From Okapia johnstoni (taxonomy: Eukaryota; Chordata; Mammalia; Artiodactyla; Giraffidae): a stretch of 64,000 nucleotides of DNA. Position numbers and translations under genes: made by a program. Shown piece after piece: positions 1 through 13,300 of the stretch (position 1 is its first letter; each line of letters starts with the position of its first letter). The notes beneath the pieces were generated by a model. That model worked only from the letters and a program-made list of their open reading frames with translations, had not been told where the DNA came from and made no database searches. The stretch covers positions 80,475,001-80,539,000 of the forward strand of contig CM044313.1 of assembly GCA_024291935.2 (NCBI GenBank), given 5' to 3'.

Positions 1-165
1 GTGCAGGAGACTCGGGTTCAATCGCTTGGTGGGGAAGATGGAGGAGGAAACGGATTCCACTCCAGTATTCTCGCCTGGAAAATCCCATGGACAGAGGAGC
101 CTGGTGGGCTACAGTCCACAGGGTCACAAAAAGTCGAATACAACTGAGTGAGCATGCAACAACTA
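1..165 (+). repeat. Bov-tA SINE, truncated by the window edge
   Basis: The middle and 3-prime part of a Bov-tA element is recognised by the words ACTCCAGTATTC, GACAGAGGAGCCTGGTGGGC and the terminal CAACTGAGTGAGCA. The left end is missing because the window starts inside it. Confidence 0.93.
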
Positions 166-302
166 AAACTTTACATATTCTATAGCTTTGTCTTCTGATC
201 ACTGTATTCCTTTCTGGTCCTGCTTCTATCATCGCTTGGTTGACTTCAGTATCCACGTGGATGAATCACCCACCACCCTGGCCTCTCAGTCTCTCAACCT
301 GA

Positions 303-755
303 GAGGCCCTCCAAAGATGCCCATGTCCTAACCCCTAGAATCTATAAATGTTACCTATCAGTCAAAAGGGACCTTTAAGATTAAGGATTCTGAGATGGAA
401 AGAAAGATTATACTGATTATCTGGGTGGACCTTAAATGTGATTACTAGGGTCCTATAAGAGGAGGTAAAAAGGTCAAAGGTGGAAGGACAGAACCAGATG
501 CTGGAGTGATGTGCTCTGAGGATGAGGGAGGGGCCACGAGCCAAGGAAAACAGGCAGCCTCCAGAAGTTAGACAAGACAACCAGATTCTCCCCTAGAGCC
601 TTGAGAAGGAACCAGCCCTGCTGAGACCTTGACTTTACTGTTGTGAAACTGATTTCTTTCAAATTATGATCTCCAGGACTGTCAGAAATAAATCTGTGTT
701 GTTTTAAACCAAGCTTCTGTTGCTCTATTACAACAGCCACCAGAAACGAGTACGG
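303..755 (+). repeat. MLT1-like LTR (ERVL-MaLR), solitary
   Basis: The sequence follows the MLT1 consensus as I remember it: CAAAGATGCCCATGTCCTAA near the start, GGGGCCACGAGCCAAGGA in the middle, and AATAAATCTGTGTTGTTTTA with a degraded AAACNAGTAC end. It is a lone, old, non-coding LTR. No internal viral genes are present. Confidence 0.8.
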
Positions 756-1180
756 ACGTGAAAGAGCTTTCCTGGGTGAAATCAGGAGAGGGGCCAAGAA
801 GCAGCTTCAGACATGTGGATACACAACTACCAGACATCCTGGCCCCCTAATAAGAAACATCTCAAGCCGCTGCCAGAGACGGTAACTACTGAAGCAGAAA
901 AACGGAGAAAGGGTAGCAAGTGAGTGGAAAAGAGGGAACAAGACAAGAAGGCTCCTGCCACTGTCCTGCAGACTCCTCCCTTCCCAGTGACACATGGAAC
1001 CCGTTCTCATTGCAGGTAATGACTGGGAAACCCACCAGCTCCCTCTCTGGCCCTCACCTAAAGGTCTTTAGTCAACTGCTCACTGAAGCATGACACTCTT
1101 TAGGCTGAGCAGCTTTCTGCTCGCTCCCACCTGTCCCCCACCCCCACTTCCCAGTCAGCCGCGGAAACAGGTCCACTCAC

Positions 1181-1330
1181 CGCCAGCTGGTTCTGCAGCT
1201 GTTTAACCTGCTGCTGCAGCGCCTCCAGCTGCTGGCTCTGCCTCTTGGAGGAGCTGGCAGAGTAGGAGAGCTGCGAGAGGCTGTTCAGGGCCTCCTTCAA
1301 CTTGGTGACTTCCTTGGACATCTCATTTAT
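1181..1330 (-). CDS. RAI14: RAI14 coding exon, residues about 884-933 (end of coiled coil)
   Basis: This 150-nt exon (50 codons, phase 0 at both ends) follows acceptor TTTCTCGCTAG and ends before the strong donor GTGAGT. It encodes [20 protein letters not shown], then [20 protein letters not shown] and [10 protein letters not shown], the end of the coiled coil with a Ser-rich hinge. The final coding segment (about 47 codons beginning ECKKQ in human) should follow to the left of position 1; I did not find it in 1-1180. Confidence 0.96.
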
Positions 1331-4300
1331 CTAGCGAGAAAGGAAAGCCCTATCAGGAGAGAAGGCACCCGCAGAGGCAAAATGCCAGCTGCTTCTCCAC
1401 TGGGAACACAGCCTCGACTGGCCTCTGGGCCTACAGCAATCCCTTTTCTTAATTTTTCAAAGAAAAGCCATACAATGAAACAAAACAGGTAAGAGTCAGG
1501 CAAACCAACAAGCCTATGCAGACGACAGCCCCGGAATGAGACTGTGCTTGGGGCCATGAAGGTAACAACAGCTGTTATGGGGATTCCCTTCTTTCACCCT
1601 TAAGATGGGGGACTGTTAAAAAAAATAAATCAAAAACAGAGTTTCAGGGATTCTATATTTGGAGCCAGCTAGGCTTTGTTCCCTATTGCTGCCATAGGCA
1701 ATCAGAAATAAGTTCTGGGAACCCTGGTATCTCTGATATCCTACCTTGCAGTGAAGACAATCCCCACACCCACAGCTTTGGAAGCTCTTTTAGAAACATT
1801 CATTATAATAAAGGAATATAAGATAAATAATTCTCTAGTGAATGCCATTCAGAACATCTAACCCAGGAGACTGGGCATCTGGGGATGCAGAGCAGATCCA
1901 AGCACAGAAGCATCCTTCACTTCTCCCCTTACTCTCTGCTTTCCTCCATGCTCAGCCCATCTCGAGTCGCCTGGCCCCCCACATTTCTCCCTTTCTCTCC
2001 TATTGCACACCTTTGAAAATGAGGACCAGTGAGGGCTTTTAAACTAATTCAAGGGAAAGCTCATGGGGTTTAGGGAAGCAGTATCAAGTCTGGCAGTAAT
2101 TGATTTTCCATATGACAGAGGAAATCTGTCTGGATTCCAACAGAGTAGACGTTTAAGATGGATCACAAATACTTCTCACCTGGTGGGTTCACTTCTGGCC
2201 CCTGACACTTGGCAGAGCTTCTGTAAAATAATTTTTAAGGGGAAAATATGTACCACACATTTGAAAATACTCTGGTGTGAGGAAAGTAGTAGATGAGGTT
2301 TTCTCTCGCTCTCTTTTAAAATAAATGTCCACCCTACTATTTTTAATGTGGCGCTGGGGACAGATGGAGTCCTGTGTGGAGCCTTAGCACATTCACAATA
2401 GCTTAGTGCTAACAAATCCTAAAAATGCTAACTTCAGTAAATGAAGGTTCAAAGCGCTAGGGTTTGCTAGCTAGAAATTCAATAGCGACGGTCTCACCAA
2501 CCTTCTTGTCTTTATCCTCTTCCAGTTTTGAGGAGCTCTCAGAATGTCTCTTCATTTCTGCAAGTTCTTCCTGAGTGTGCTGGCATTTTTGCAGAAGTTC
2601 ATTTACTTCCTGCTCTTTGGATTTCAAGAGAGTCTGAATGTTTTCCTTTTCCCTTTTCATTTGCGAGAACTCACTTCTAATCTGGGCAACCTCTGAATGG
2701 GCCTTCTCTTTCTCTTTCACGGAATCCCTTAATTTTGAGGCCAACACACTCACTTCGCTTTCCAAAGACGACTGGAGCTTCTCGTAGGCAGACCGGGGCA
2801 CCATCACGTCGGTCATGGCCGCCTTCTCCTCTAGGAGCTGTTTCTCCAGCTTCGCCACCTCCCCTTCCTTGCTCGCCAGGTGCTCTTTCAGACTGCTTAT
2901 TTTTCCCTCCATCTCTTTGGCAGTGGTCCGCAGAGTGGTTATCACTTGCAAATGCTCCGTGATGGAGACAGAGTTCTCTTTCTGTGCATCTACCAACTGT
3001 TTCAGCTGGGTCAGCTCATTCAGCACTTTTGAATACTGAGACTTCATTTCGGACAGTGCCTCTTCAGCCTTCGCTCTGGATACGTTGGTCACTTGCATCA
3101 GCTTCTCATGCTCCGCTTTATGGATATATTCAGCTGTGACGTCTTCTAGAGACTTCCTCTTCCGGTAATCGTCCAGCTCTGCCTGGGCCTCTTTGTACAG
3201 CTGGGACAGCTCACTCACCTGCTTGTTGAGTTCATCGATCATCCTGTTCATGGCCTCTTTCATGTCCTCAGCTTCATCACCTGCCTCCTGGGTCATCTGA
3301 TTTTTCAATGTATCTTTCAGTTTTGTGATTTCCTCTTGTGCTTCTTGGTATTTCTCAAACAAAAATGCTTTCTCCTTATTCATATTCTCAATCACCGAGC
3401 AATAGGAACTTTTCATTTCCTCGTACTCCTCCCTCGGTGGCTGAATAACTGCCTCTTTCTCCCTCTCTGCCAGCTTCTCCTCTAACTCTCTCACTTTCTC
3501 TTTATTTCGTTCACTTTCTTCCAGAGCGCCCTGGAGGTCCCGCTTGAGCACATCCATTTCTTCCTCGGTGATCCTCAGCTCATGCAGGTGCGAGTATGTG
3601 CCCACGCTTTCTGGCGAGACCAGGCCCAGCTTCATCTGCTTCTGCACACTCAGGACTTCTTTCATAGCTTCCTCATACTTGCTCTGAGTTTCCTTAAGTT
3701 TCTGGCTGAGGTCGGAGCCATTCTCTGAGATCTCGGCGTTGTTTAAGCACACTGATTCTGTCCTCCTGGTCTGGAGCTCGGCCTGCAGCTGTTTCCTCTC
3801 CGCTTCAGAGCTCTCCAGTCTCTTCTGCAAGTCGTGTAAAACCTCTTGGAGTTGCTGGATTTTGACATCGCTGTCGAGAGTGGATTTACTTGAGGAATGT
3901 GTTATGACAGATGGAGATGGTTTGGAGTCTAGAGGAGGGGTTTCACTAGGTTTGCCCAGGGATGGGGCCAAGTCAGTTTGAGTAGAATGGTAAGAGTCAA
4001 AGCTCAGGTCTGCTTCCCCCTCCCTGGGTGTTTTGGCCTGGAAAGAAGGCAAGAATGAAATGACACCAAAGGTGTGGTTAGATGAGCAAGCAACTGCAAT
4101 TGGGGAGCAAACCCAAACTTTGGGTATGGGGGAGCAGCAGTGTCATTCTGCACACGTCCTCTTGCCCCATGAAAAAATATGATCTGGGACACAAGAGTTG
4201 GGCTTAACAACACTAAGCTTATCCTGTGCTCTCAAAGGACAGATTATGTTTGCCACTTTAAAAACGCAAAACCTGTTTTGGCTGCAGAGCTTCTGACTCA

Positions 4301-7300
4301 AATTTTTCTTTGTTTCTCATATTATTGTAGTTGCCCTACTTCTTACCACATTCTTAAATCTGTGAAATGATCAACTTTACTAAATGAATGACTAGTCATA
4401 TATATGGTGTACATATAGCTAGCTATTGTCATATATATCACACTAAGTATATAATTATATAATTTACCAGTTTATAAAAATAATAAGTTAATGAATAAGT
4501 CTCAAGAAACAAATAATATGAAGGTATAAAATGCTAAAGGGTAATTATATTTTAAAAAGAAGAAACCAATGTTGGTGTCTAAAACAAAATACCCAGCTAA
4601 CCCTGAGAAATCCAATAGCTTGACCCAACTGAACAGACTGTGGTAGTGATCTATTTACCTACCTGTAATTTATCTTGTAATTCCTTATTGTGTAAGGTAA
4701 GAGAAGCAACTTTTGCTTGCAATAGGACAAGAAGATCTTGCTGGTCAGCTTCAGAACTTACATCCAATAAGCTATCAGCACCTTAGGAAAAAGAAAGGCA
4801 ATTTAAAATAATATTTTAAAAATTTAACTGTTATTTCTCTGACCTCTAACAAACTCACTTCCTACCCAATCCAGTTCTTCTTTCTCATCCAGACTAGGGA
4901 TGAAAGCCCCCTCCAGCTGGATAGACGAACAGAAATTCTCAACTACTGGGGTCTCCTCACTCCCTAGCACAATACTAGATGCCTAGATACAAATAAACTT
5001 ATCTGAAAACTGATGGATTTGGTCATACAGTTTCTGTTCACTTGATTAAGTGCCACACCTCGGTTGTTTTTTATTCCTCCCATGCCCTATACATCCCACT
5101 CTATGAATCCTTTTAGAAAGATCTCTGGAATCTGGTTCACTTCTTATCCCCATGCCCATTACCCTAGTTTAGACTTCATCACCATACCTGGTAACTGTAC
5201 AAACGGCTTCCTAACAAATCTCTCTCTCTCCTCTAGTGAAAATGTAGCTTGTACCAACAATACTGTCAGATTAATCTTCCTAAAACATACTTTGATGGGG
5301 TCATGCCTTTGGTTCAAGTGCTTTAATTGCTCTCCCTCCAAAAATAATCTCCAAGTTCCTTTATCTGGATTAAGGCCTCTCGGATCTGGCTCCAATCTAC
5401 TTTTTTTCAGGTTTATGACTCATCATGTCTTTCCCCAGTATCCCATTTTCATCAGATTCACACCCCTCTATTCTCAACACAAGACTGCTTCTTTAATTCT
5501 TCATCCACATGATTGCCCTTGTAGCACCTCTTCGGCTGGATAACTCTTAGGCATCCTTCAAGACCCACATCAGATCCTCCCTCTTCCTTAAGGCATTTGC
5601 TGACCACCCCTGCATGAAACAGGAGTCTCTGAATCCCACAATAAACACTGCTGGTAAACCACAACTGTTTGACATTCTACTGATTATCATGCTGAAATAA
5701 CATCTAAAGCTATGCTACTCAAAGTTCTCATTGAGACAAGACAAGAAATGTGCTCCAGAATGTCATTCAATATACTGCTTCCTTCACCCAGAAAGTCTTC
5801 CTATGGAAAAAAAAAAAAAAACAACTGTCAGGTGGATGAAACAGTGTGCTTGGCTGGATGACTTTCTGGAGCAATCCCTTTTTTTATTTTAAGCTGGCAA
5901 CAGTTTAGAGACCATACTCTGAACAGCACTGATCCAAATTTTCACTGCTATTTAAAAAATTTCTCACAACCTAATGCAAGGATGAAAACTTGAGTCTTAA
6001 TTTGGAAGGATGCAAAGTGACATCTCTTCACAGAAATGCTTACTAATAATATCTGGGGCCTAAACCACAGCTTTATGAGTGTTCTTGACATACAGTCTGG
6101 TCAGCTTGGAATGAATCAGGGGATTTGGGAGCAGAAGGGTAATTCTAAGCAACAAAAATTACTTCTAAGATAGGATGGATGGCTTTTAAAGTATCCAATG
6201 TAACAGTTATGCAGTTATATTAACATTGTTTTCTACCAGGAATATTTCTTAACACATTATTAACTGGAGCTGTATTAACGTCTCAAGCATTAGTTTCTGC
6301 AAAAATTCCCCAGTCAGTAATGTGTTTATATGTCTAATTTCTGTAAGTTAAGTGCTCCAAACACATATGATATGCATAACAGGCTGAGAAATTGAATGCT
6401 GGAGCAAAAAAGGGGCCTTTGAAATATCTACTCCACAGTTCAAATGGATTCTGAAGGTACTGTACTACATTCTTAAAGGGTGAAGCAACAGGATGAACTC
6501 AGTACAATGAATCAAACCTCCTTGAAGACAATATGATCATATATGATTTCACTGACACTCTCTTCATGTCTGTTTAAAATCCAAAGCAGAAAAGTTCAAT
6601 TATGGCAGCTGTGAAGGTGCTCAGTTGGCTCTCTCTTCAAGAAATAACTTGCTGCTCAGTCACAAGGGCCACTAGCTAGCAGCTCACAGCCCGTAGACCT
6701 CATCTCAAAACAGTGTCTTAAAATGCATAAAATAGAACGTACAAGCTATAGCAATCAGCAGGCTTCTTTTGTAACCCACCAAATAACAAGATCTAGAAGC
6801 AGGTCTAATAACTGGCATAGTTTCAGGTAGAGATACTATAAATGATCTTTCAAGATATCTGTAGTAACAGTAAGGGGATATGATACCATCTGTGAGTTCT
6901 CTTGGTGTCAAAATCACTGATCTGCTAACACTACTGGGGCTTACTGTCTATATTCATCATTGAAGGAAGTGCCAATGCTAAATTAGGAACAGATGAAAAC
7001 AGAGATTTCTTTTTTCATACCCAAGCTCAGGGACTCCTTAAAATCTAGGTGAAAGCCCGCTGAAGTAGACAGCATCAGACTGTGAAATACTGGCAGTGTT
7101 TGGGTGGTACCCAAGGTTCTCTGAGGTCCCCAGACAGGGTACCTCTCCTTGCCCTTTGCTCTCTTAAAGGGACATGAAATAGAGACCAGTCATGGGAACA
7201 AAAACACATGCCCCTTCATCTTACCTGTAGTACTGTCACTTAGTCTGTCTCTGTTCTCTCGTATAGAACTAATCTCAGCCTGCTGGAACACAAAAATGAC

Positions 7301-10300
7301 TTAAAATATATTCCTGAATGTAACACTCTACAAAAGAGTCTAGCAAATTTTCCTCCTTGAGTTTACACAGGTTGGTGTGATCCTACTATGAAAACAGACC
7401 ATTTCTAGCAAAGAAGATATTTTAAAATATAAGAACATAAAAGCAACAATTAACCCCTGAGGTAAAATTTTGATTTAGAGGTTCCTAAGGATATATTCTC
7501 AAAATATTACAAAATGAAACTTCTCATGAATATTACAAAAGTCTTTGAAGATTATAATAAAATTACATAATAGCTAATTTAGTGTGCTGTGTGCTAAAAC
7601 TTGAGATTGTGAACACTGCTTTCATAATAGAGACAAATAGAAGTTTTACTTATCTGGGTAATATACTAAAATACATTAGAAGTATTTTTAGCTCTATCAC
7701 TTTATCAATAAACCATTATTAATTGCTTTTAAGAGAAATGGTAATCAATGAGACCTGTCAGGGAAAATATAGGTAATTTTATAAGGGAATAAGAATTCTT
7801 ATGGCTGTGGACTGACAATCCCCTAAAGATTTCCTCTAAACCTGTATCCCTGAATATCTGTCTTTTAATATATTGGAAAAATTCTTGTAACTTCAAAGCC
7901 AAACTCTCATTCCAAAACAAAATAGTTACTTGCCAGAAATTACTAAGTTTTATCTAGATAAGCCACAGACCATGATAAGAGAGAGAATTTTTCAGCAAAG
8001 GAACTTTTATAAAGGTTCAAATGCTAAAAATAGAGTGGCTCATTTTTGGCAAGTGCTTATCATAACAAAAGCTTTATTTTCACTTAAAAAATAAATGCTT
8101 ATTTTTATTTTTCAACTCTATTACAGTACAATAAAGTATATACATTGAAAGCTTTTAATTTGAGGAGTTTTAACAGATACACACCCAGGATACCACTATA
8201 ATCAAGATTCAGAATATTCCCATTACCTCTTAAGTTTCCTCATGCCTCATTAGCCAATCCCTGCCATTCCCAGACAATCACACTACTCTCCTTTTTTCAT
8301 CTTCTAGAATTCCTATAAATGGAATGTTACAAGGGATGAACTTCTTTGAGCCTAGCTTCTTTCATTCAGCATGATGGTTTCCAGATTCATCTATGATACT
8401 GCTTGGCCAGCACTTCATTCTCTTTTTATGGCTGAGTAATACCCTTATATATGGGTATATCTCATTATCTTTATCCATTCACTTGTTGGAAGACATTTGG
8501 ACCGTTTCTAGTTTAGGGATATTTGAAAAAAGATGCTATAAACATTTGTGTACTTTTTGAGACATATTTTAATTTCTCTTGGGTGAACATCTATGAGTGA
8601 ATGGCTAGATGATTGATATGTTAGGTGTATGTTGCACTTTTAGAAAAATTATCAAATGGTTTTCCAAAGTAGCTGTGGGCTTCCCTGGTGGCTCAGATGG
8701 TAAAGAATCGCCTGCAATGTGGGAGACCTGGGTTCATTCTGTGGGTTGGGAAGATCCCCTGGCGGAGGACATGGCAACCCACTCCAGTATTCTTGCCTGG
8801 AGAATCCTTATGGACAGAGGAGCCTGGAGGGCTGCAGCAGCTGTACCATTTTACATTCAACAAACAGAGTATGAGAGTTCTAGTTCTTCCACATCATCAC
8901 CACCCACTGGCACTTTTTACCTTTTTAAACTTTAGCTATTACAAATGGTGTCCTTTTTATCTTTCTGTGATTTTTTTAAAGAAATAATTCTTTTTACACT
9001 CTATTTCTGAAAAACATAATTTGTCATATTGTTCTTTGGAATGCATTTGCCCCCTTTGAGCCATAATCATATTAGAAGATATTAGGATGGTAATTATAAA
9101 GGCATAACTTCCTTTCCTTGCCTTATATTTTAATAAAATCTAGTTAACACAAGGGAGATGATAGGTTGATAGAATCTTTTTCAGATCAATGTGCATCTAA
9201 GTTGAACACAAATTTATTTTTAGTAATTCTTAGATGGGGGAAATAAACACACAATTATGCCATTGAAATTTCACTTTAACAATTATAAATTTTACCTTTT
9301 TTCCAAGTATAATTTCCTAGTGATACTTAGGTAAACAAATATTAAACTGAGATATCGTCTCATTCCTTAAAATACATTCCAACCACAGATCTAGAGAATC
9401 AGGTAGAATGAATTTACTAACATTTCTAAAATAAATACATATTACTTTTATAATTATATAAAAATATATAATTACTTCTTAGTAAGACATCAGAGACTAT
9501 CCATTTCTTTCTTTTTGATTGATGTTATGTCAACTCAATTTGGAAAGATGACTGGTTATCAGGTAAGTTCTTATCTTTGTCTTTTTTTAAATGAAGAAAA
9601 TTAAATATTAGTTAATAAATATATTCAGTCTATTCTTTTTTTATGGAGTCCTCACCAGAAAAAATAATCAGAGGATGCTTTCTGATGAAAAGGTTGTAAA
9701 CCAAATGACTGGGAAGTATATTCTGCTTTATCCAGTGCTATATAACTTAAGTCAAATCTATTGTATATCTTAAAATTAAGTAATAAGTTGGACACAGAAA
9801 AGAAATACCTTGAAGGGTGGTTCAGCAAAAAATACTGATTCCTTTCCTGAAAGTGGTGTTGAAGTTATTGATCTTGGGGAAGACACATCACTCAACTGAA
9901 AAACCAGAATGAAAACCATTAATAAGGAATCCTTCTTCAAAAGATTTTCTTCTCCAGTGCCAAAGAATTAGCCTATTTAACCAATGCAAATAAATCTAAC
10001 AGTAATTATGCTTCGTTTCAATTAATTCAAGGGTAACATATTTTCAATACAATTCACCTATCTCAAATACTTTCTGAAAGTTTACAGAGTAGAATTAACT
10101 AAGGAAGTTTGCTCTTATATTCACTAGAATTAACTTTACAAATTCATAAGATTTCTATTGCAGATTAAGAATATTATTAATGAATATGCTAACATATTTA
10201 ATATTACTTATTGAAGGAGATATTCCTCTCAAATACTTGATAAGGATTATTCTTTTTATGGCCTATGTTTCTTTTAATAATAAACTCTGGCTTGTCTTTA

Positions 10301-13300
10301 TTTACCATTTCATAGTTATTCAAGCTTCCTCTTCTACTCAGTAATCACTATAAGCTCAAAAATGAAAGCTGCTTTAATGTTAGTCCACCTTAAATGTAAT
10401 ATGAAAGGCAAATATATTTCAATAATGTTTGATAAACCAACTAAAATTTACTTTCAACTAATGTTTCACCAGTCACCCATTCTCCCCACTTTACTAGAGC
10501 TGTTAATGTGAGCTCTGACTGAGCTTATTATCTTAAGGAAAAAGGTCCTGTCATAGATTTTGAGAATTTTGAAACTTCTAAAAAAGATACAGTCTAATTC
10601 TTCAGCTTTGAAATAAGTTAGAATCAACATTATTTCCTTACTATAATCAAAATTCTTCCTATCACTATTTGTACTTTAAAACTGCTAAAGAAAATTTAAA
10701 ATGTGCATTTAAGGGTCAATTTTAAAACAGTTCTTTTTGACCTAAACACAAAATGACAAAATTATGGCTTTGTTGTTATATGCTTTTTCATTGTTGGTTT
10801 TCTTTCATTTTTACCTGGGTAGGACTGATAGGAGGTGGTGGAGCTTTGCGTTTTTTTGGAGTTCCACTTCTCTCTGAGCTTATTTTAGAGACTTGATCAT
10901 GCTGAAAGTTATCACAGTCCAAAGAATGGAGGTGGGTTAGTTAGGTTAGTAAAGTCTGAGTAAATAGCTTCATCAAACAAATGAGAAAAACCTCAACAGT
11001 TCATGCACTTCTTACTTTATCAAGTTCTGAAATCTGCTACCAACATAAAAATAAGTAATATGCATGCTCCAAGTGTTCTTATAGCAGCCCATGCTTTAAA
11101 GTAAGAAAATAAAACACACAAGACAAAACCAGATTAAGTTGGTGTGCAGAACTTGGAAAGGAGAGGATAAGGAATTGTTTACCACAATTTAGAACCCAGA
11201 GTATGTTCACAGTCTACCTCCCATCTTAATGCAAAGCAATGGTATTTCCCCTACCTTTTTATTACTTCCATTCCTTTTCTTAAAAATGTACAGTTGACCC
11301 TCCATATCCACAAGTTCCACACCCACAGATTCAACCATCTGCATATCCCAGAATCACAGATACAGACAGCCAACTGTACCACACTATTTTATAGAAGACA
11401 CTTGAGTGTCTGCAGATTTTGCTATTGCCTGCAGATAACAAGGAATGACTATGAATATGGGGAAAATGGAGAACTTCATCTCTGAAGGTTATGGGTAAAT
11501 AACACAATTGGTACAAAATAAATTCAGTATCAAGTATTTGCTCAGTATGATAGTTTTTCCAAAAACCTTGACTTATAAATAAAATAGTCAAATATATAGC
11601 TCATTAATAAACAATAGTGACTATGTTTTTAAGAAAAACTCCAAAGTAACAGGGTAAACCTCTCAATTTCCATTTGTGTAAAAATGAATGACATTTTAGA
11701 AAAGATCTAATTAAAATGAAAGTGGCAAATCTCGTATTTTCATTAAATATCTAACACAGATATGGACAGAGTTCTGTAATTCATGTGATATCACAAGTAG
11801 TTAAAATACTGCTGTTCTCAGAGTTAAAATCACATCAAACCTTTTCACACCAGTAGGAAATATTAGTACATTTCAAAAAAAGATGAATATATGAGTAGCA
11901 AGTTTAAAGTTACATGCTTTAGGAACAGGTTAAATCATTAAGAAACTATTTACCACCTTACAATAAATCATTTATTCCAAAGATATTTTACTTCTTAAGT
12001 AGTTTCAGCCCAGTCTTAATCACTTTCCTAATGGCCCACAGAGTGGTTTAATCAGAACATGTTCAAATTCCCACAAGCAATGATAAAAAAGAATCTCCTC
12101 TTCCAAAGATAAATACCTGCTTTGGTTTTGTTGGTGTCTTTAAATCTATAGAAGAAAAATGAGGAAAAAAAAACTATAAGAACCATAATGACTCATATCC
12201 ACTTTGGGTAGGGGGCGGTATATAAACACACACTCGCACACAAACACACCCATATACACAACATACACAATATTCAACACTTCATTTTTCCCCAGGAATA
12301 TATTTAAAAGAATAATATATTGTACAAATTCCTTTATTCTTTGGGGAAAATGGAGTGGGATAAATTTGAAACAACATTGGCTATTTTCTTTCACATACCA
12401 GCATCCTGAGAGATTTTTGATAATAGAAGGCTTTGAATTCCTGCATTTTCCAAGAGTTTGGAATAATGTAAGGCATTGTGTCCAAGAGAATCTACAAGGT
12501 TTAGGTCTGCACCCTTTTTAATTAAGGCTTCTACGATGTTTGAGCTGCCAATCTCACAAGCCAGCATGAGAGCAGTTCTAAAGAATGAGGAGACAAAAAG
12601 TCAGTACTAACAAAATCTGGAAACGTTTGCTAGGAAATCATCTCATTTGTCTTAAAAACAGAGAAAAGGAGATTAAGTGCAGTTAAACCTGTGCTACTCT
12701 TAATACTCCAGGAAATTCAAAGTGGACTACCAAAATCGGGTAGCTGTTTTATAAAACTTCAGATTAAATCATAAAAGATATTAGGTCAAATAACATAGAC
12801 ATAATCTTCTAACTATGATGGAATTTAAATATGATTGGCACAGATCTTGTCTTTTTCTCAAATCAAGTTTTATAAAGAACCTATAACATTATTAAGACTG
12901 TTTTTTATAAACAACCAATATGTTTACTTTTATTTTGCCTGAAAAGTCAAAGGAAATGGCCTATCCATTTTAACATTTAATAATGTCATCATAGACACAG
13001 TCAGCTATGATGCTCCCAGAGGTCTAGAGAAAACATTTTTTTAAGTCAAAACAGATTCTTAATTATCCAAAAAAGGCAGAAAACAGTAAAGAAGTTAAAA
13101 CTGCTTTAAATCAAATGATCCTAAGTACAGCTGTGAAAACTTCTCAGAATGTGGATATCAGTGAAATCACATGTTTTCTAATTCTGTGGTACCTTCCATT
13201 TTTGTCTCTGGAGTTTACATCTGCTCCATGATCCAGAAGAAAGCGACAGACCTCACTGTGGCCATTTTGTACTGCAAGAAGCAGTGGTATGTTCCCATCC

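Larger units (their letters stand above)
1..1180 (-). other. RAI14 intron, partial (3-prime side of the window)
   Basis: This is intronic sequence downstream of the 1181-1330 exon. It holds a SINE cut by the window edge (1-165) and an old MaLR-type LTR (about 303-755). I recognise nothing between 756 and 1180. Confidence 0.85.
7280..9808 (-). other. RAI14 intron, 2529 nt
   Basis: The middle of this intron is an antisense L1M fragment (about 8090-8985) carrying a Bov-tA SINE. The flanks at 7280-8080 and 8990-9808 are AT-rich, and I see no identifiable element in them. Confidence 0.85.

Noticed and set aside
303..755. Possible endogenous retrovirus
   Set aside because: Only a single old MaLR-type LTR is visible, with no internal genes and no paired LTR in the window.
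5064..5543. 159-codon plus-strand ORF
   Set aside because: It overlaps an L2-like relic in the RAI14 intron, has an unusual S/N/F/P-rich composition and no recognisable domain.
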